From Perognathus longimembris pacificus (lineage: Eukaryota; Chordata; Mammalia; Rodentia; Heteromyidae), in assembly GCF_023159225.1 (NCBI RefSeq), contig NC_063161.1:5291580-5355579 (forward strand): a stretch of DNA of 64,000 nucleotides, given 5' to 3'. Positions 40,387-55,300 of this stretch are shown piece after piece (the first letter of the stretch is position 1; each line of letters starts with the position of its first letter). Made by a program: the position numbers and the translations under genes. Below the pieces are notes generated by a model. It was not told the origin of the DNA. It saw only the letters and a program-made list of their open reading frames with translations, and did no database searches.

Positions 40387-43300
40387 CTGAGGAGAAAAGA
40401 ACAGGAAGGAATGACCGGGAATCTACCAGCGTCATAGGCCCACTGAGTTGTGGCTGACCATGTCCTATGTGACCGCAATGCCTAGGCCCTGTGGGGAAGA
40501 CGTGTGTCACAAAGCAGCTTTATGTTTAAAATAAGAGAGCTAGGTGCTGGTGGCTCACAGCTGTCATCCTACTCAGGAGGCTCTGGGGGTCATGGTTCAA
40601 AGCTAGCTTAGGCAGGAAAGCCCATGGAACTCATGTCCATAATCATCAAAAATCTAGAAGTAGAGGCAAGTGGTAGAGCATTAGCCTTGAATGGAAAAGC
40701 CAAGCCTCTGAGTTCAAACCCCAGTACTGGCACAAAAAAATAAACATCTGGACACCAGTGGCTCATGCCCATAACCCTAGCTACTCCAGAGGCTGAGGTC
40801 GGATGATCATAGTTTGAAGTCAGTGAAGCTTCTTTTTTTTGTCAGTCATGGGGCGTGAACTCGGGGCCCGAGTGCTGTATCCTGAGCTCAAGGTTAGCAC
40901 TCTACCACTGTGAGCCACACTTCTACTTGCAGCTTTTCGTGGCTAGTAGGGGATAAAGAACCTTGTAGACTTTCCTGCCTCTCCTGAATAACTAAGACTA
41001 CAGGTGTGTGCCACCAGCACCTGGCTCATTTTCTCTTGTTTGGGATTTAAATGCGCACTTGTGTTTTTATGGTTTTTTTGGTGTTTTTTTTTTTTGCCAG
41101 TCCTGGGGCTTGGACTCAGGGCCTGAGCACTGTCCCTGGCTTCTTCTTGCTCAAGGCTAGCACTCTGCCACTTGAGCCACAGCGCCACTTCTGGCCATTT
41201 TCTGTATATGTGGTGCTGGGGAATTGAACCCAGGGCCTCATGTATACGAGGCAAGCTCTCTTTTGCCACTAGGCCATATCCCCAGCCCTGTTTTTATGTT
41301 TTGGTCTTGGTACCGGGGTTTGCACTTGAGAGCCTCTTACCTGCGAGGCAGGAGCTCTACTGCTGATCCACGCCTCCATCTCTGTCCTGCACTGGTGATT
41401 TTTGCCCGTACCTGCACTTAGACTGGAGATTGAGCTCAAGGCCTAGCACTCGCACGGCAGCTACTCTACCACTTGAGCTATGCCGGCAGCCCCTTTCATC
41501 TTGGTTATTTCAGAAATCGGGTCTTGCTTTATGCTTGGGCCAGCCTGGGCTGTGATCCTCCTGCTTGCGCACCCTGTGTTACTGGGAATAACAAGTATAC
41601 ACCAGCCTTCTGCTTACCTACTGCTGGGATGACAGGTGCAAGCTTCCACACTCCGGCCATTGACCAAGATGGAGTCTCAGCCACTTGTTATGCTTCTGCT
41701 GGCTTTGATCCCCAGATCCTGACACTTGTAGACTTGAGCCACTCTGTACGAGAGCTCAGTGCACTCCACACCCAGCTCCTCACCTCGTTTCCGCTTGTTC
41801 AGTTTTCCCTCTGGATTGTAGTCTGGTGGATAGACAAGCTCTTTAAACTCATCGACCAGGGGGCCCAGTCTTTCATTCATTGCTTCAACCTTGGGCACTA
41901 GAAAATCCAAACACAGAAGTGTGGCCAGGTAAGTGGTAGATAGGCTGGAGCTGTCCAAAGCCAGCTCTGTGGGATGCAGGAGCTGGAGTGAGATCAGGAG
42001 AAGGGCCTGCTAGAAGGCAGCTGACCTGATCACCAGAAACCATTCAATACAGTCCTTCCGGCATCTTCCCACATACGTCCCTGGGTCTGTGAGGACTGCT
42101 TCCGGGTCCCCAAGGATACCGAAATCCTCCACACTGAAGCCCCTTCTTAAAAGCAGCAAGGCATTTGCATCTACTTTAAATCACCATACTTTAAATCACC
42201 TTTAGATTATTACTTAATACCCAATATACAATGGGAATGCTATGGAAATAGATGTTGCACTGTATCTTCTAGGGAATGAGCCCTCCCCCAAAGGCAGCTC
42301 GTTCAATGCAGATGCAGTGTTTTTCCAATATTTTTTAATCAGCTTGGGTGAACCTGTGGGTATAGATTCCAAGAATCTGGAGTCAGCACTTCACAATTTA
42401 ACCTAATGCCTTAAAGCAAGGGGCTGTTTAACTCAAGCATTTCTCTTCTGCCAGGCTTGGCAGTAGAGCACCCACTACCTTCTATAATACCTATAATACA
42501 CATCTACTCTCCCTTGTAGTATAACTTGGAAGTGAAGCCTGTCAAATGAATGATTCTGATTTTTCTAACCTTTGTAAGGCTCTTCATTAAACCGAATCTG
42601 CTTCCCAGTCGATACTTCTGTCACTGAACTACGTGTGTCCTCTTATGAGAATGTAAAAGACTCCCAATCGAAAAGACTACAGCAAGGCCAGAGATGCCTG
42701 GCCTGGGAAGCCAGAAGCTCCCCACACTGCGTGATGAGGGGACTTTGCTCAGCGCAGAGCACACGGCGTATTGGAGATGCAGGAAGTGCAGTGGTTCAGG
42801 CAAGGCCTCTACGCAGGAGCCGCTGGATTCTAACCCTGATCCACTACTGTTTCATACCTGTACCCTGGGTAAATCCTTCCCTTCTTTGCAGATTCAGGAC
42901 AGTGATGACCCCCAGCTCACAGACCGATTAATTGAGTTGATGCACAGGACCAACAGTGCCTGGCATACTGCAGACACTCAACATTGTTCACAGATGTGTA
43001 AGCGCAGGGCGGCCCAGTGCAGAGGCAGGTCCCAGGAACCTGGCCCTCTCTCTCCTCCTCACTGCAGAATTAGCCAAGTCAACTTCCAGGCAGTCTAGAA
43101 AAATCTCTGATGCAGAGATAGTCTGGACAATGAGGTTTAGCTTTTAGGAGGGCTAGGAAATGCATAAACTGGTGAGTGTGAAATGAAAAAGAAGATAGCC
43201 TTTTTTGTGCCAGTACTTAGGCTTGAACTCAGGGCCTTGAGTTCATTGATTTCCTTTGCTTAAGGCTGGTACTTTGCCATGTGAGGCGCACCTCCAACTC

Positions 43301-46300
43301 AGCTTTTGTTCTTTGCTGATTAGTGAGAGCTAAGAGTCTGTCCAGTTTGTCCTCCCTAGCTGACTTCAGTCCTCTATCTTCAGACATCAGCCCCTTGAAT
43401 TGCTAGGGTTATAGGGCTGAGCCACCGATCCCAACAGCAGCCTTCTTTATGGAGAACTTCTCACTGGGTCCTGGTAGCTGAAGCCCATCGTAGCAACACA
43501 GGTGGCTGAGATTTGAAGTATCCTGATTTGAAGCCAACCCAGGCAGAAAAGTTTTCAAGACTATATCTCCAAAATAGCCAACAAAAATCTGGGCTGAGCA
43601 AGCAAGAGTCCCTGAGTTGAAGCTTCAATAATGGCTAAAAAAAAAAAAAAAAAAAGAAGAATTTCTCAAGCCAGGCACTGGAAGGGTGAGCTTGGAATCC
43701 TAGCTCCTCAGGAGGCTGAGATCTGAGGATGGATCAAAGCCAGGCTGAGCAGGAAAGTCTGTGAGACTCTCACTTCAAGTTAACCCCCCCAAAACTGGAA
43801 GTGGTGCTATGGCTTAAAGTGGAACAACACTAGCCTTGAACAAAGGAGCTCAGGGACAGCATCCAGGCCCCAAGTTAAAGCCTTAAGACAAAACAAAAAC
43901 AAAAAAGAATTTCTCAGGCTGGGGACATAGCTCAGTAATAGAGCTGTTGCTCTGATATATAAAGGCCTGGGTTTCATCCCCAGGGTCAAAAAGGAAAACT
44001 AGGAGAAACTGTCTGAACTTGGCTCAAGCTTCTTACTTGTCAGGTCGACTGCTGCTTCGGGCTCCATCAAGTCCAAAGCCAGAGCCTCCAGGTTCCGGAA
44101 GTGTTGCTGTAGCACTGGGTTCTCAAAGCTGTCGCTTCTGTTAAAAAACAATAAAACTAAGATGTAGGGAAGTTAACAACTAAACGACAACACTAAGTAC
44201 ACCCAGCTTAGATGCCAAAGGTCCAAGGTCAGGCTGAGAAAAAAGAGTTGCCAATCTCGTTACACTTCAATTTAAGACGGTAACTCACTAGGGAACCCAC
44301 CGCTGGCCTCAGTTCCCTCATCCTCCTGCCTGTGCCTCCTGAAAGTGGGATTACAGGTTCCCATTCCCATACCCAGCTTCCACCACCTTCTTCCCGGCCT
44401 GTGATCACCTCTGCACCTCTAGCTGGACTCCACTTGGAAGGCAGCTCCAGAGAAAAGCACGAGGGTGACCCAGTACTCACCTGTACTTGAAGCGGAGCCT
44501 CTGAACAATGGCCTTCATCCTGTCTATCTGGTCTGGGTTGGCCACGACCTTCTCAGTGAGGGGCACCCTGCGCTTATCATCAGCGAAGGGGAGGAAGACA
44601 AGCTGGAAGCCTGAAGAAGGGAGAGACATTTTCTGAGATTTGATTTCAGCTATCACAGCCGTTTGCCTCTCCAAACCTACCCTTCCCCGTCCTCTGGTGC
44701 AGGGCTAGGGCGGGGGCTTGCTGACACCTGAGGGCCTGGGCCTGGCAGATGCCTTGTAGACTCGGGGGCCCATCTAGAAGCGACAGTGGACAGTGTCTCC
44801 TCCCACTGGGTTAAGTCAAGTCCCAGCTCCACTGCCCTCCTCAGACCTTTGACCTCTCCCCTTTCACTCTCCAGCACAGGTCAAAATGGAAGGAGGTAAG
44901 TGCTACCAGGCAGATCGAGAGCCAGTTATTGGCTGGTTTTAGGAGTGAACAATTGATACACCACAATCAATGACTGCCACCAGGTGTAAACCCTTGCTGG
45001 CAATGCTGAAGGGGTTGAGCAAGGAGGAAAGACCAATCCCTGACCTCTCCTCTGTCCTCCAGCCTCCCTACAGTGCTTCACATAGCCTGAGAGCCAGCTG
45101 ACTGGGGTGGTCGCAGGCCAAACAGCACAGAAGCGTGACAGGTGAGGCACAGCTGAGGGATATATGTTTAATGACTGAGTTGTTTGTGAGCACTGATGAC
45201 CAGAGCTGAAAATACATCTCTAATGGATAGCTTGCTTGCTTTATTTAGTCAGTGTTGGGGCTTAAACTCAGCACCTGGGCTTGTCCCTAGTGCTCTACCA
45301 CTTTGAGCCACAGCTCCACTTTTGCTTTTCTAGTGGTTAATAAAGAGCCTCACAGACTTTCTTGCCCAGGCTCGCTTCCAACTCAATCATCAGGTCTCAG
45401 TCCTCTGAGTAGCTAGGATTAAAGGTGTGATCCACCAGTGCCTGGCCTAAAAGGTAGCTTTATAAAGATGTTAATTTTTACTAGCATGCCTAGAGACTGG
45501 CCACAAGCACATTAACGCATCTCAAATGCAAAACAGCCTGGAGGGGAAGATGTTCCAGAATTCCTATCTCTGTGGCCAGCTAACAAGTGACAGAGATGAG
45601 TCTGAAACAAACAGCTTGCAGACATAGGAGCATAAGACAAAAACAAAACTGGGCATGGTAGTCCTTAATCCCAGGACTTGTGAGGCTGAAGAGGGAAGAT
45701 CACGAGTTTGAGGCCCACTGATCTAAAAAGCAAGACCTGGTCTCCCCCCAAAAAAGCCACACACCTGGAGGAGTCACCTGAATTTTCTGGTCATCCAGCT
45801 CCTCTTCTTGTGGCATCAATGCCACAAAGCAAGGGGGACTGTTCCTGTGGGCTGTGTACCTACACACCGCAATGACCTTCCGCTCCAGACACTTGATGAG
45901 CAGAGCATTGAACAGCGTGGAGCTCCCTAAAAGGCAAACGATGCAGTGGTTAGCATCCCCACGAGTTTTCCTTTCCTCCTTGGACCATCATAAAAACCTA
46001 CAGTTCCTCTTCATTTTCTTCTTCCTAGCTGTACTGAGGTTTGAACTCTCACATGCTTCCATGTGAACCATGCCCCCTGATCCTTTTTCATTTTTAAAGA
46101 TAGGATCTCACACTTTTGCCCAGGCCAGCCTTAGACTGCCATCTTCCTATCTCTGCTTCCCATATAGCTAGTATTATCAGTGTGAACCAACCACCATGCC
46201 CGGCTTGTTCTTTGAGATAGGGTGTCTAAGACTTTTTGCCTAGGCTAGACTTAAAATGTAATTTCCTATTTCTGCCTCCCAAGTAGCTAGAATCACAGGC

Positions 46301-49300
46301 ATGAGCCACCATGCCCTTCTTTAAAGAGCTATAGTACCTCAATAGGGAAAGAAAGGGTAAAAGACCCAAAGCTGAGGGAAAAGTAGGGATAGCAAAAGCA
46401 AAGAAAGAAGCGAAAGAAAAACTCAAATTAGGAGTACTAATTATTAATGTCAGTTCACTTAATGACACGGGGCTAACAACTGCGGGCGAGGAGAGGGGCG
46501 TGGCTCCTTATGACCAGTACAAGCACACACAACAGTGCTCACACCTCAGCGTTTTTGCCAAAACTAGAGAAAAGACTGGGTGGTTCTACTTTTTTTTTTT
46601 TTCTTATCTGATGCCTCAATTTCACAAGACAAGTTTTGTTTTGTTTTGGGGGACAGTACTAGAGCTTGAACTCAGGGCCTAGACACTGTCCCTTAGCTTT
46701 TTGCTCAAAGCTGGTACTCTACCACTTGAGTGACACCTCCATTTCCAGCTTTTTGCTGGTCAGAATTAAGTGTTTCGTGGACTTTCCTCCCTGGCTAGCA
46801 CTGAGGAGCGAATCTCCTCTCAGCCTCCTGAGTAGCTAGGTTACAGGTGTGCACCACCTTCTTCCAGTTAGGAAACATCTTACGAATCCTAACATCCACA
46901 CCTCCTCCTTGATTTTCCTATCATTATATATATCAGCATAGTAAGGGTCCTGAAGAGATCTCTAACTTGGTTTCACCTTACATTTCCAAAAGTTGAGCAG
47001 AAAACACTGTAAGAACCCATTAGCATCTCCTGTACAATGTCTAGGCAGGACCCGTGGGAACCGCAGCTCACGTCCTGCTTTAAGAGTCCTTCATCCATCC
47101 TGGCTCTGCGCCACTTACCGTGTACCAGGGACTCCTCAGGGTACACAAACTGGGAAGGCCTCAGGTAGTGGTGCTTCTTCAGCACGGCCAAGGGCTTGAA
47201 GCCAATGAGAACCAAACCTGGGTCCTCAAACCGCTTCAGGTCTTCGGTTTCCTCTTTCTCTAGGATGATGGGCCGACTCCCATAGATCTAGGAGGGGAAC
47301 AATGAGGGCCATGTAGAAGCTATGTGGAAAGGAGAAATGGTGCCCACCAGACACGAGCAAGTGAAGCCCAGCTCTCTTTAAGGAGCAGGAAGATGGCTCA
47401 CCAACGGCCTCCTCCTCCTCCAAGAGAGAATGAACATATTTTGTGCAATTGCTGTGCATTTTATACCTGTCATCTAATTTATCTTGTTAGATGTTTTAAA
47501 AACTAATAGAAAAGCTGAGTGTGGCAGGGCGCCGGTGGCTCACGCCTGTCATCCTAGCTGCTCTGGAGGCTGAGATCTGAGGATTGCGGTTCAAAGCCAG
47601 ACCAGCAGGAAAGTCCGTGAGACTCTTATCTCCAATTAACCACTCAAAACCTGGAAGTGACACTTGCTCAAAGTGGTAGAGTGGCAGCCTTGAGCCGAAG
47701 AGCTCAGGGACAGCGCCCAGGCCCAGAGTTCAAGCCTCATGATCCAAACAAACAAAAAAAAAAAAAACAAAAAAAACACTGAGTGTGGGATCCATGCCAG
47801 ATCTAGGAGGATGTGAACCTGTGGCTAATCTGGGTTACAGTCAGACTGTGTCTCAAAAAACAAAATAAAGGGAGGCAATGAGGGAGATGGTAGTACATGT
47901 CTGTAATCCTAGCACTCAGAAAAACTAAGGCAGACAGCCCAGCTACACAGGGAGTTCAAGCTTGCCTGAGCTGCAGAGTGAAACCCTATCTCAAAATGAA
48001 ACACAACAGGGCGAGAGCTAGGTCTGCAGATGGCTCAGTGCAGAATGCCTACTGGCAAGGGACATGCAAGACCCTGGGTTCACCCCAGCACTCCCACATT
48101 TTTTTTTATATAATTTTAATAAATGAGTGCCAACGATTGGGCAATTCACTCCAGGTTCTACTTTTCCTTTAACTTGTGCTAATCTCCCAGCCCCACCCCT
48201 CATGCTCAAAAGATACCCAAACCCTGCTTGCTACGGAATGCAGCAATGAATATTCCTATGAATGCAGAATGAATATTCCTAAGTAGTCATTTCAATACTT
48301 GTTAGTATCCTAATCCCAGAGTGATTAGTGTCCAGATTTAGTAGCAGAGTCAAACTCAGGTCTTATGACCAATAAGTAGGCATCAGTGGTTCATGCTGGT
48401 AATCCTAGCTACTCAGGTGGTTGAGATCTGAGGATCAAGGTTTGAAGCCAGCCTGGGCAGGAAAGTCTATGATATTCTTATCTCCAGTTAACTGCCCCCA
48501 AAAGCTGGAAGCAGAGTTGTGGCTCCAAGTGACAGAATGCCAGTCTTGAGCAAAAAAAAGCTCAGGGACAATGCCTAGGCCTTAAGTTCAAGACCCAAGA
48601 CCAGTACACACAAAAACAAAGGGTGAACAAATGCAGCACAGTACTCACTGGACACTAAGCTGAAGATGAACTATACAATTAAGGGTGGAGATGGGAGGGA
48701 AAAATTGGAAGAGGAAAAGAAGGGTGAGAAATGTACTCTATGGGGCTGGGGATATGGCCTAGTGGTAAGAGTGCTTGCCTCGTATACATGAGGCCCTGGG
48801 TTCGATTCCCCAGCACCACATATACAGAAAATGGCCAGAAGTGGCACTGTGGCTCAAGTGGCAGAGTGCTAGCCTTGAGCAAGAAGCCAGGGACAGTGCT
48901 CAGGCCCTGAGTCCAAGCCCCAGGACTGGCCAAAAAAAAAAAGAAATGTACTCTATGCCTGACTTATGTAACTACAACCTCTTTGTACAGCACCTTCATA
49001 ATAACAATTTTTAAAAATTCTTAAATCCCTTAAGCTTTAGGATCATGATATAAATTTACAGTACCCAGGTGCTGGTGGCTCACACCTTTAATCCTAGCTA
49101 CTCTACCAAGTGGTAGAACACCCGCCTCGGGTGAAAAAACAAATGACAGAGCCCAGGCCCTGAAAACTCAGCGGCCTAAAGAGCTGTTGTATGTAAATAA
49201 ACAGACACCAAAAACTAGTTACTTCCAAAATAGAATGAAACATTTCTTAGCTTGTCTTCCAGAAAAGTAGGGCAAAATTCTCTGGTTGAAATATGTGCTC

Positions 49301-52300
49301 CAAAAAAAACATCTCAGGGGTTGAACCAAAATAATATTTAATTTTAGTCATCCCTTTTAGGTCCTGCAGTGAAGTAAAAAAATCTGATTCTCTTCCACAG
49401 GTTGCATAATTAAAAAGGATGACTCATTTGATTTAAATTCCAACTCAAATTCTTCCCTGGATGGAACTGGAGTGAGAGGAAGGAGGAGGAGAATAGCCTA
49501 TCTATTGCCCTTCAGGTCAGAAGAGCCGATGTGTGTCATTTCAAAACACAGAAAAAATTTGCCTTGGTTAGCAAAGCGCAATGATCCCCACTTCACATCA
49601 CAATGTGTCTTGGCTAACTAGTGAACACCTTCTGCCACTGCTCAAGCAAGGACTGAGCATGCTACAGCTCTTACACACGCTGGCCCTGTCTAACTTGCTC
49701 CGCTTTAGGGTAACACTTGTTCAGAAGCCACAGTTCCAAAGAGAAATCCCTATGTGTGTAATGTGGAAGCCAAGTCAGTGTGTCTGCCCCTGCAATCGCT
49801 TGCTTCAGCGGGAGGACCTCCCACCACAAGTGACATCTACCTACCTGAGACCTCTTGGTGTCACTGGGTAGGAGCAAGCTGCCTGTGTTTACATTGAATA
49901 CTCTGGATTTGGTCTTCAGTGGTTCATTTGTTTCCCGATAGAGCCTTACCGGAAAAGGCTTCATAGCCTTCTGGACCAAATTATAAATGCCCACAGTGAG
50001 CACTATATCTTTACTGAGCTTAAACTTTAACCTGGGGAAGAAGAAGACAATACAAAAATACAGACTGAAAAATTACATATATTTTCTCATCAGACTCCTT
50101 CATGGCACCCAGTTTCAATGGAAGGAAGCTCTTAGAATATAAATAGAATGTTGGGGCTGGGAATATGGCCTAGTGGCAAGAGTGCTTGCCTCGTATACAT
50201 GAAGCCCTGTGTTCGATTCCTCAGCACCACATATATAGAAAATAGCCAGAAGTGGTGCTGTGGCTCAAGTGGCAGAGTGCTAACCTTGAGCAAAAAGAAG
50301 CCAGGGACAGTGCTCAGACCCTGAGTTCAAGGCCCAGGACTGGCCAAAAAAAAGAACATAAATAGAATGCAATCAAGCCTGATGGTGTCCGCCTGTAATC
50401 CCAGCACTAGGGAGGGTAAGACAACATTGTTTGTTCAAAGCCAGCTAGCACTTGTATAGAGCAAGACATACCCTCCACCCCTGGGGGGGGGGGGGTGGAA
50501 AGAGGATAATCTAAATTCTGGTTCCTGTTGGTAAAAACAAAAAACAACAACAAAAAAAAAAAACAGATCAAGACAATTGTGTGTGTGTGCTAGTTAGTGC
50601 TGAGGCTTGAAATCAGGGCTTGTGTGTTGTCCCTTAGCTTTTTTGCTCAAGGCTCATGTTCTGCCACTAGAACCACAACTGTCTCCTGGCTTTTGAGTGA
50701 TTAATTTTTCAGGTAAGAGTCTCAGACTTTCCTGCCTAGGCTGGCTTTGAACCTCAATCCTCAGATAGCTTGCTGAGTGGTTAGGATGACAGGCCTGAGC
50801 CACTGGCACCCAGCCCAGGATGATATAATCTTAACAATGATTATAACTAAAATGCACTAAGCCTTTGTTCTATATGTTCTTATTTATTTTTTTCTTCATT
50901 TATTCCTCATAATAAGCTGCTATGAGACTGGTGATGTTACCCCACACAGAGAAAAAACGACAGTAAACAATGTTCTGGAGCACAAGGCAACGGAGGCCAT
51001 GTTACTCTAGAGAAATACCTCACCAGCTCTTCAAGAGAAAGAAAAACCAGTAGCGGGGCCACCCAGAAACAGAGTGGGTATTCTGGAGGAGGCCAGCGAG
51101 GGAGGAGCACAGCCTGGGGAAGGCAGAGCAATGCACTGTTTGGGATTAGGCAGGGGACTCAGGCTCAGTACACACCTGGAAAGCACACGCTTCTTGGTCT
51201 CCTTGGCACGAACCTTCCTCAAGAGATCATCCAGCTTGCTCGACTCCTCAAAGTGAACCCCGATATCCTCATCCTCCGCCATGCTGATGATATCTCTGTA
51301 GAACAGGGATATGTCAAAGCCTCCCGGTTTCTTCAGGTGCATCAAGTCGAGAAAGATACCTGGTACAAGGATATAATAAGGAGAAGTACAAAGTGAGCGG
51401 GGGAAAACATTTTCCACACATGACATGGGGTCACACTATGTTGTCCTGGCTTGCCTTGAACTCATGGGCTCGATCAATCAATCCTTCTACCTCAGCCTCC
51501 CGAATCACTGGAATTGGAAACATATGATACTACTCAAGAAATTGTTTTTTGAGTTAAATATGCTGTGTGTATATGTGTGCTGGTCCTGGGACTTGAACTC
51601 AGGGCCTAGGCACTGTACCTGAGCTTTTTTCTCAAGGACAGCACTCTACCACTTGAGCTACAAGTCCCCTTCTGGCTTTTTGGTGGTTAATTGATAATAA
51701 AGAGTTGTATAAACTTTTCTGCTTGGGCTGGCTTCAAACCACAATCTTCAGTCTCAGCCTCCTAAGTACCTAGGATTACAGGCATGAGGCACTGGTACGC
51801 AGCCAAATGGGCTTTTAAAGCTTCTTAAGACTGGGGTGGGGCGGCTGGGGATATAGCCCAGTGGCAAGAGTGCCTGCCTCGGATACACGAGGCCCTAGGT
51901 TCGATTCCCCAGCACCACATATACAGAAAATGGCCAGAAGCGGCGCTGTGGCTCAAGTGGCAGAGTGCTACCCTTGAGCGGGAAGAAGCCAGGGACAGTG
52001 CTCAGGCCCTGAGTCCAAGGCCCAGGACTGGCCAAAAACAAAAAAAAAAAGACTGGGGTGGGGGGAATAAAAGACTGGGGCTGGTGTCATACACATGGAA
52101 TTCCAGCACTTGGGGAGACTGAAGCAAAAGGATCATGAGTTCAAAGACAGCTTGTGCTACAAAGCAGGCCTTGTCTCAAAAAACATATAAAAACACAAAA
52201 AAAGTCGAGTGCTGGTGGCTCATGGCACCAGCTAATCCTAGCTACCCAGGAGGCTGAGACCTGAGGATCATGGTTTAAAGCACACCTGGGCAGGAAAGTC

Positions 52301-55300
52301 CATGAAACTCCTATCTCCAATAAACTACACTGAAAAAACTGGAAGTGGTGCTGTGCCTCAAGCGATAGAGCGCTAACCTTGAGCACAGAGAAGTTCAAAG
52401 ACAGTGGCCAGGCCCTGAGTTCAAACCAGCAAAAACAAAACAAAAAAAATGAATTAATAAATGAGCTCCAAGTATCTAGCGTTCCTTGTGTGATATTGAG
52501 AAAATATAAATTGGGCTATTATAGTAGTATAGACAATGTATTAAAGTAATTATACATGACAGCATTGAAGTCAAGATAAGCTTGCACTGAGGTGCCGATG
52601 GCTCATTCACTCCCAGCGACTCAGGAGATGGAGGTCTGAGGATCACAGATCAAAGAGAGCCCAGGCAATTCCGGAGACTCCTGTCTCCAGCCAGCAGAAA
52701 TGCTGGTTCAAGTATGGCTTAAGTGGCAGAACACCAGCCTTGAGCTTTTGAAAAGCCAAGTGAGAACACAAGGCCCTGCGTTTGAGCAAAACACACACAT
52801 GCACTTACACAAAGACGAACTTGCTCTGGTAGAGGCCTCTAGAGACAGTATGACAAAGGCACTTTCAATGCTAATGTCAAACAGGTTAAGTCTTCCCCCT
52901 GCTTTCACTTTATTCTGTTTTTGTTTTGTTTTTCTTTGCCATTACTGGGGCTTGCTTGAACTCAGGGCCTAGATGCTGTCCCTTAGCTTTCTTACTCAAT
53001 GCTGGTCCTTTTACCACTTGGGCTACAGCTCTACTTCAAGCTTTTTGATGACAAATTGGAGATCAGACTTTCCTGTCTTGGACCAGGTTTGAGCCATGAT
53101 CCTAAGATCTCAGCCTCTTGAGTAGTGAGAATTACGGGCATAAATCACCAATGCCCAGCCTAACCTCTGTGTGTGTGTGTGTCTAATACTGGGGCCTGGG
53201 CACTGTTCCTTAGCTTTTTCACTCAAGTCTTGTGCTCTACCATCAGAACCACACGTTCACTTCCCTAACATTTTATTCTTTTTGTTGTTGTTGTTGTTGT
53301 TGGTCATAGTGCTCAAACTCAAGGCCTAGGTGCTGTCCCTGAGCTTTCTCACTCAAGGATAGCACTCTAGCGTTTGGAGCCACAGCGCTACTTCTGGTTT
53401 TCTGATGGTTAATTGGAAATAAGAGTCTTACTGGGGCTGGGGATATGGCCTAGTGGCAAGAGCGCTTGCCTTGCATACATGAAGCCCTGGGTTCCATTCC
53501 CCAGCACCACATATACAGAAAATGGCCAGAGGTGGCGCTGTGACTCCAGTGGCAGAGTGCTAGCCTTGAGCAAAAAGAAGCCAGGGACAGTGCTCAGGCC
53601 CTGAGTCCAAGGCCCAGGACTGGCCAAAAAAAAAAAAAAGAGTCTTACTGACTTTCCTGCCCAGTCTGGCTTTGAACCTCAATCCTTAGATTTCAGCCTC
53701 CTGAGGAGCTAGGATTTACAGACATGAGCCACCAGCACCCAGCCCATTTTATTCTTTCATTTTTACTCTGGATAATAAAAAGCAAACCTTGACACCAGGG
53801 ACAAAGTAAGAAATAAAATTAAGTGCCAATTAAAAAGGACAGGGAAGGGCTGGGAATATGGCCTAGTGGCAAGAGTGCTTGCCTCCTACACATGAGGCTC
53901 TCGGTTCGATTCCCCAGCACCACATATATGGAAAACGGCCAGAAGGGGCGCTGTGGCTCAGGTGGCAGAGTGCTAGCCTTGAGCTGGAAGAAGCCAGGGA
54001 CAGTGCTCAGGCCCTGAGTCCGAGGCCCATGACTGGTCAAAAAAAAAAAAAAAAAAAAGGACAGGGAAAAGGCCCACCTGTGTCACGGAGGTCACCGGCT
54101 TTGGTCCTGGCCCGGCTGGCTTTGGCGCTGTCACTGCGATGGGGGTCATCTTCATTGGTGAACATCATGATCCTCTTATGGCTCATCTTGACCTGGACGT
54201 CACTGAAGAGGTTGGCACAGACCCACAGCACTTCACTCAACGAGTAGTCAGATCCGTGGCCAATTAGCTCTTGGAAATGGGTTTTCCCCAGCTGTCCCTT
54301 AAAGCGGTCAAGTTCTAGCACTCGTTTGGCACCTGGTCAGAGGCAGGAGTCAAATGGGCAGAGAAACGAGAACAACATCAGTCGCATCCTCACTACAGGC
54401 TAACAGAGGGCCCTCTGTTAAGTCAACAGTATTTACGCATGCAGGAGAGCACGCGCCTAGACAACACAAAGGCAGATTCCTCATCCACAGCCCTCTTTGT
54501 TCGGGAAGTGGCATTCTTGGATAAGCGAAAACACTGATTTTTAGAATATTACTGACCTGGATTATCCAACTCTTGTAAGACGTAAATATTTTTGAAATTT
54601 ACTGAATTTTTGTCTTTCTCTGTGCCATAGAACACCACTGCCAAGAGGTCACGATTACTGCTTATGATCTTACTGGTGTACACACTCACAATACACTGCA
54701 AAAATAAAGCAAAGAAGTAGATACACAGCATTATAGTTCCATAGGCGTCTAGTATGTGCTCAATACAAAGCACCTAATTTTAGCACAGCACTAGGAGAGG
54801 AAATGACCTCTGCCTTCAGAAAACTCCTGAAACAGGACATGGAGGGCAGATATATACTATATACACACTATATAAACATATAAATTACACATTATGGGCT
54901 GGGGATATGGCCTAGTGGCAAGAGAGCTTGCCTTGTATACATGAGGCCCTGGGTTCAATTCCCCAGCACCACATATACAGAAAACGGCCAGAAGTGGCGC
55001 TGTGGCTCAAGTGGCAGAGTGCTAGCCTTGAGCAAAAGGAAGCCAGGGACAGTGCTCAGGCCCTGAGTCCAAGGCCCAGGACTGGCAAAAAAAAAAAATT
55101 ACACATTATATCTAACAAATTATAAATTGCATATTATACATTATAAATTATATAACTATATATAAGTATATATAAATTGGAGATAGATTGATATCTGAAA
55201 TACAACACAAAGGGCAGTCTATATTTAACAGAAATTAAGATAAGATCCCAGAGAATCAAGTCAGATGCATTCAAGTCAGATGTGGGAGAGCAAACCTGTA

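Noticed and set aside
42635..43147. Frames of 98-134 codons in the XRCC6 intron.
   Set aside because: They run through a MIR element and have no homologue I recognise.
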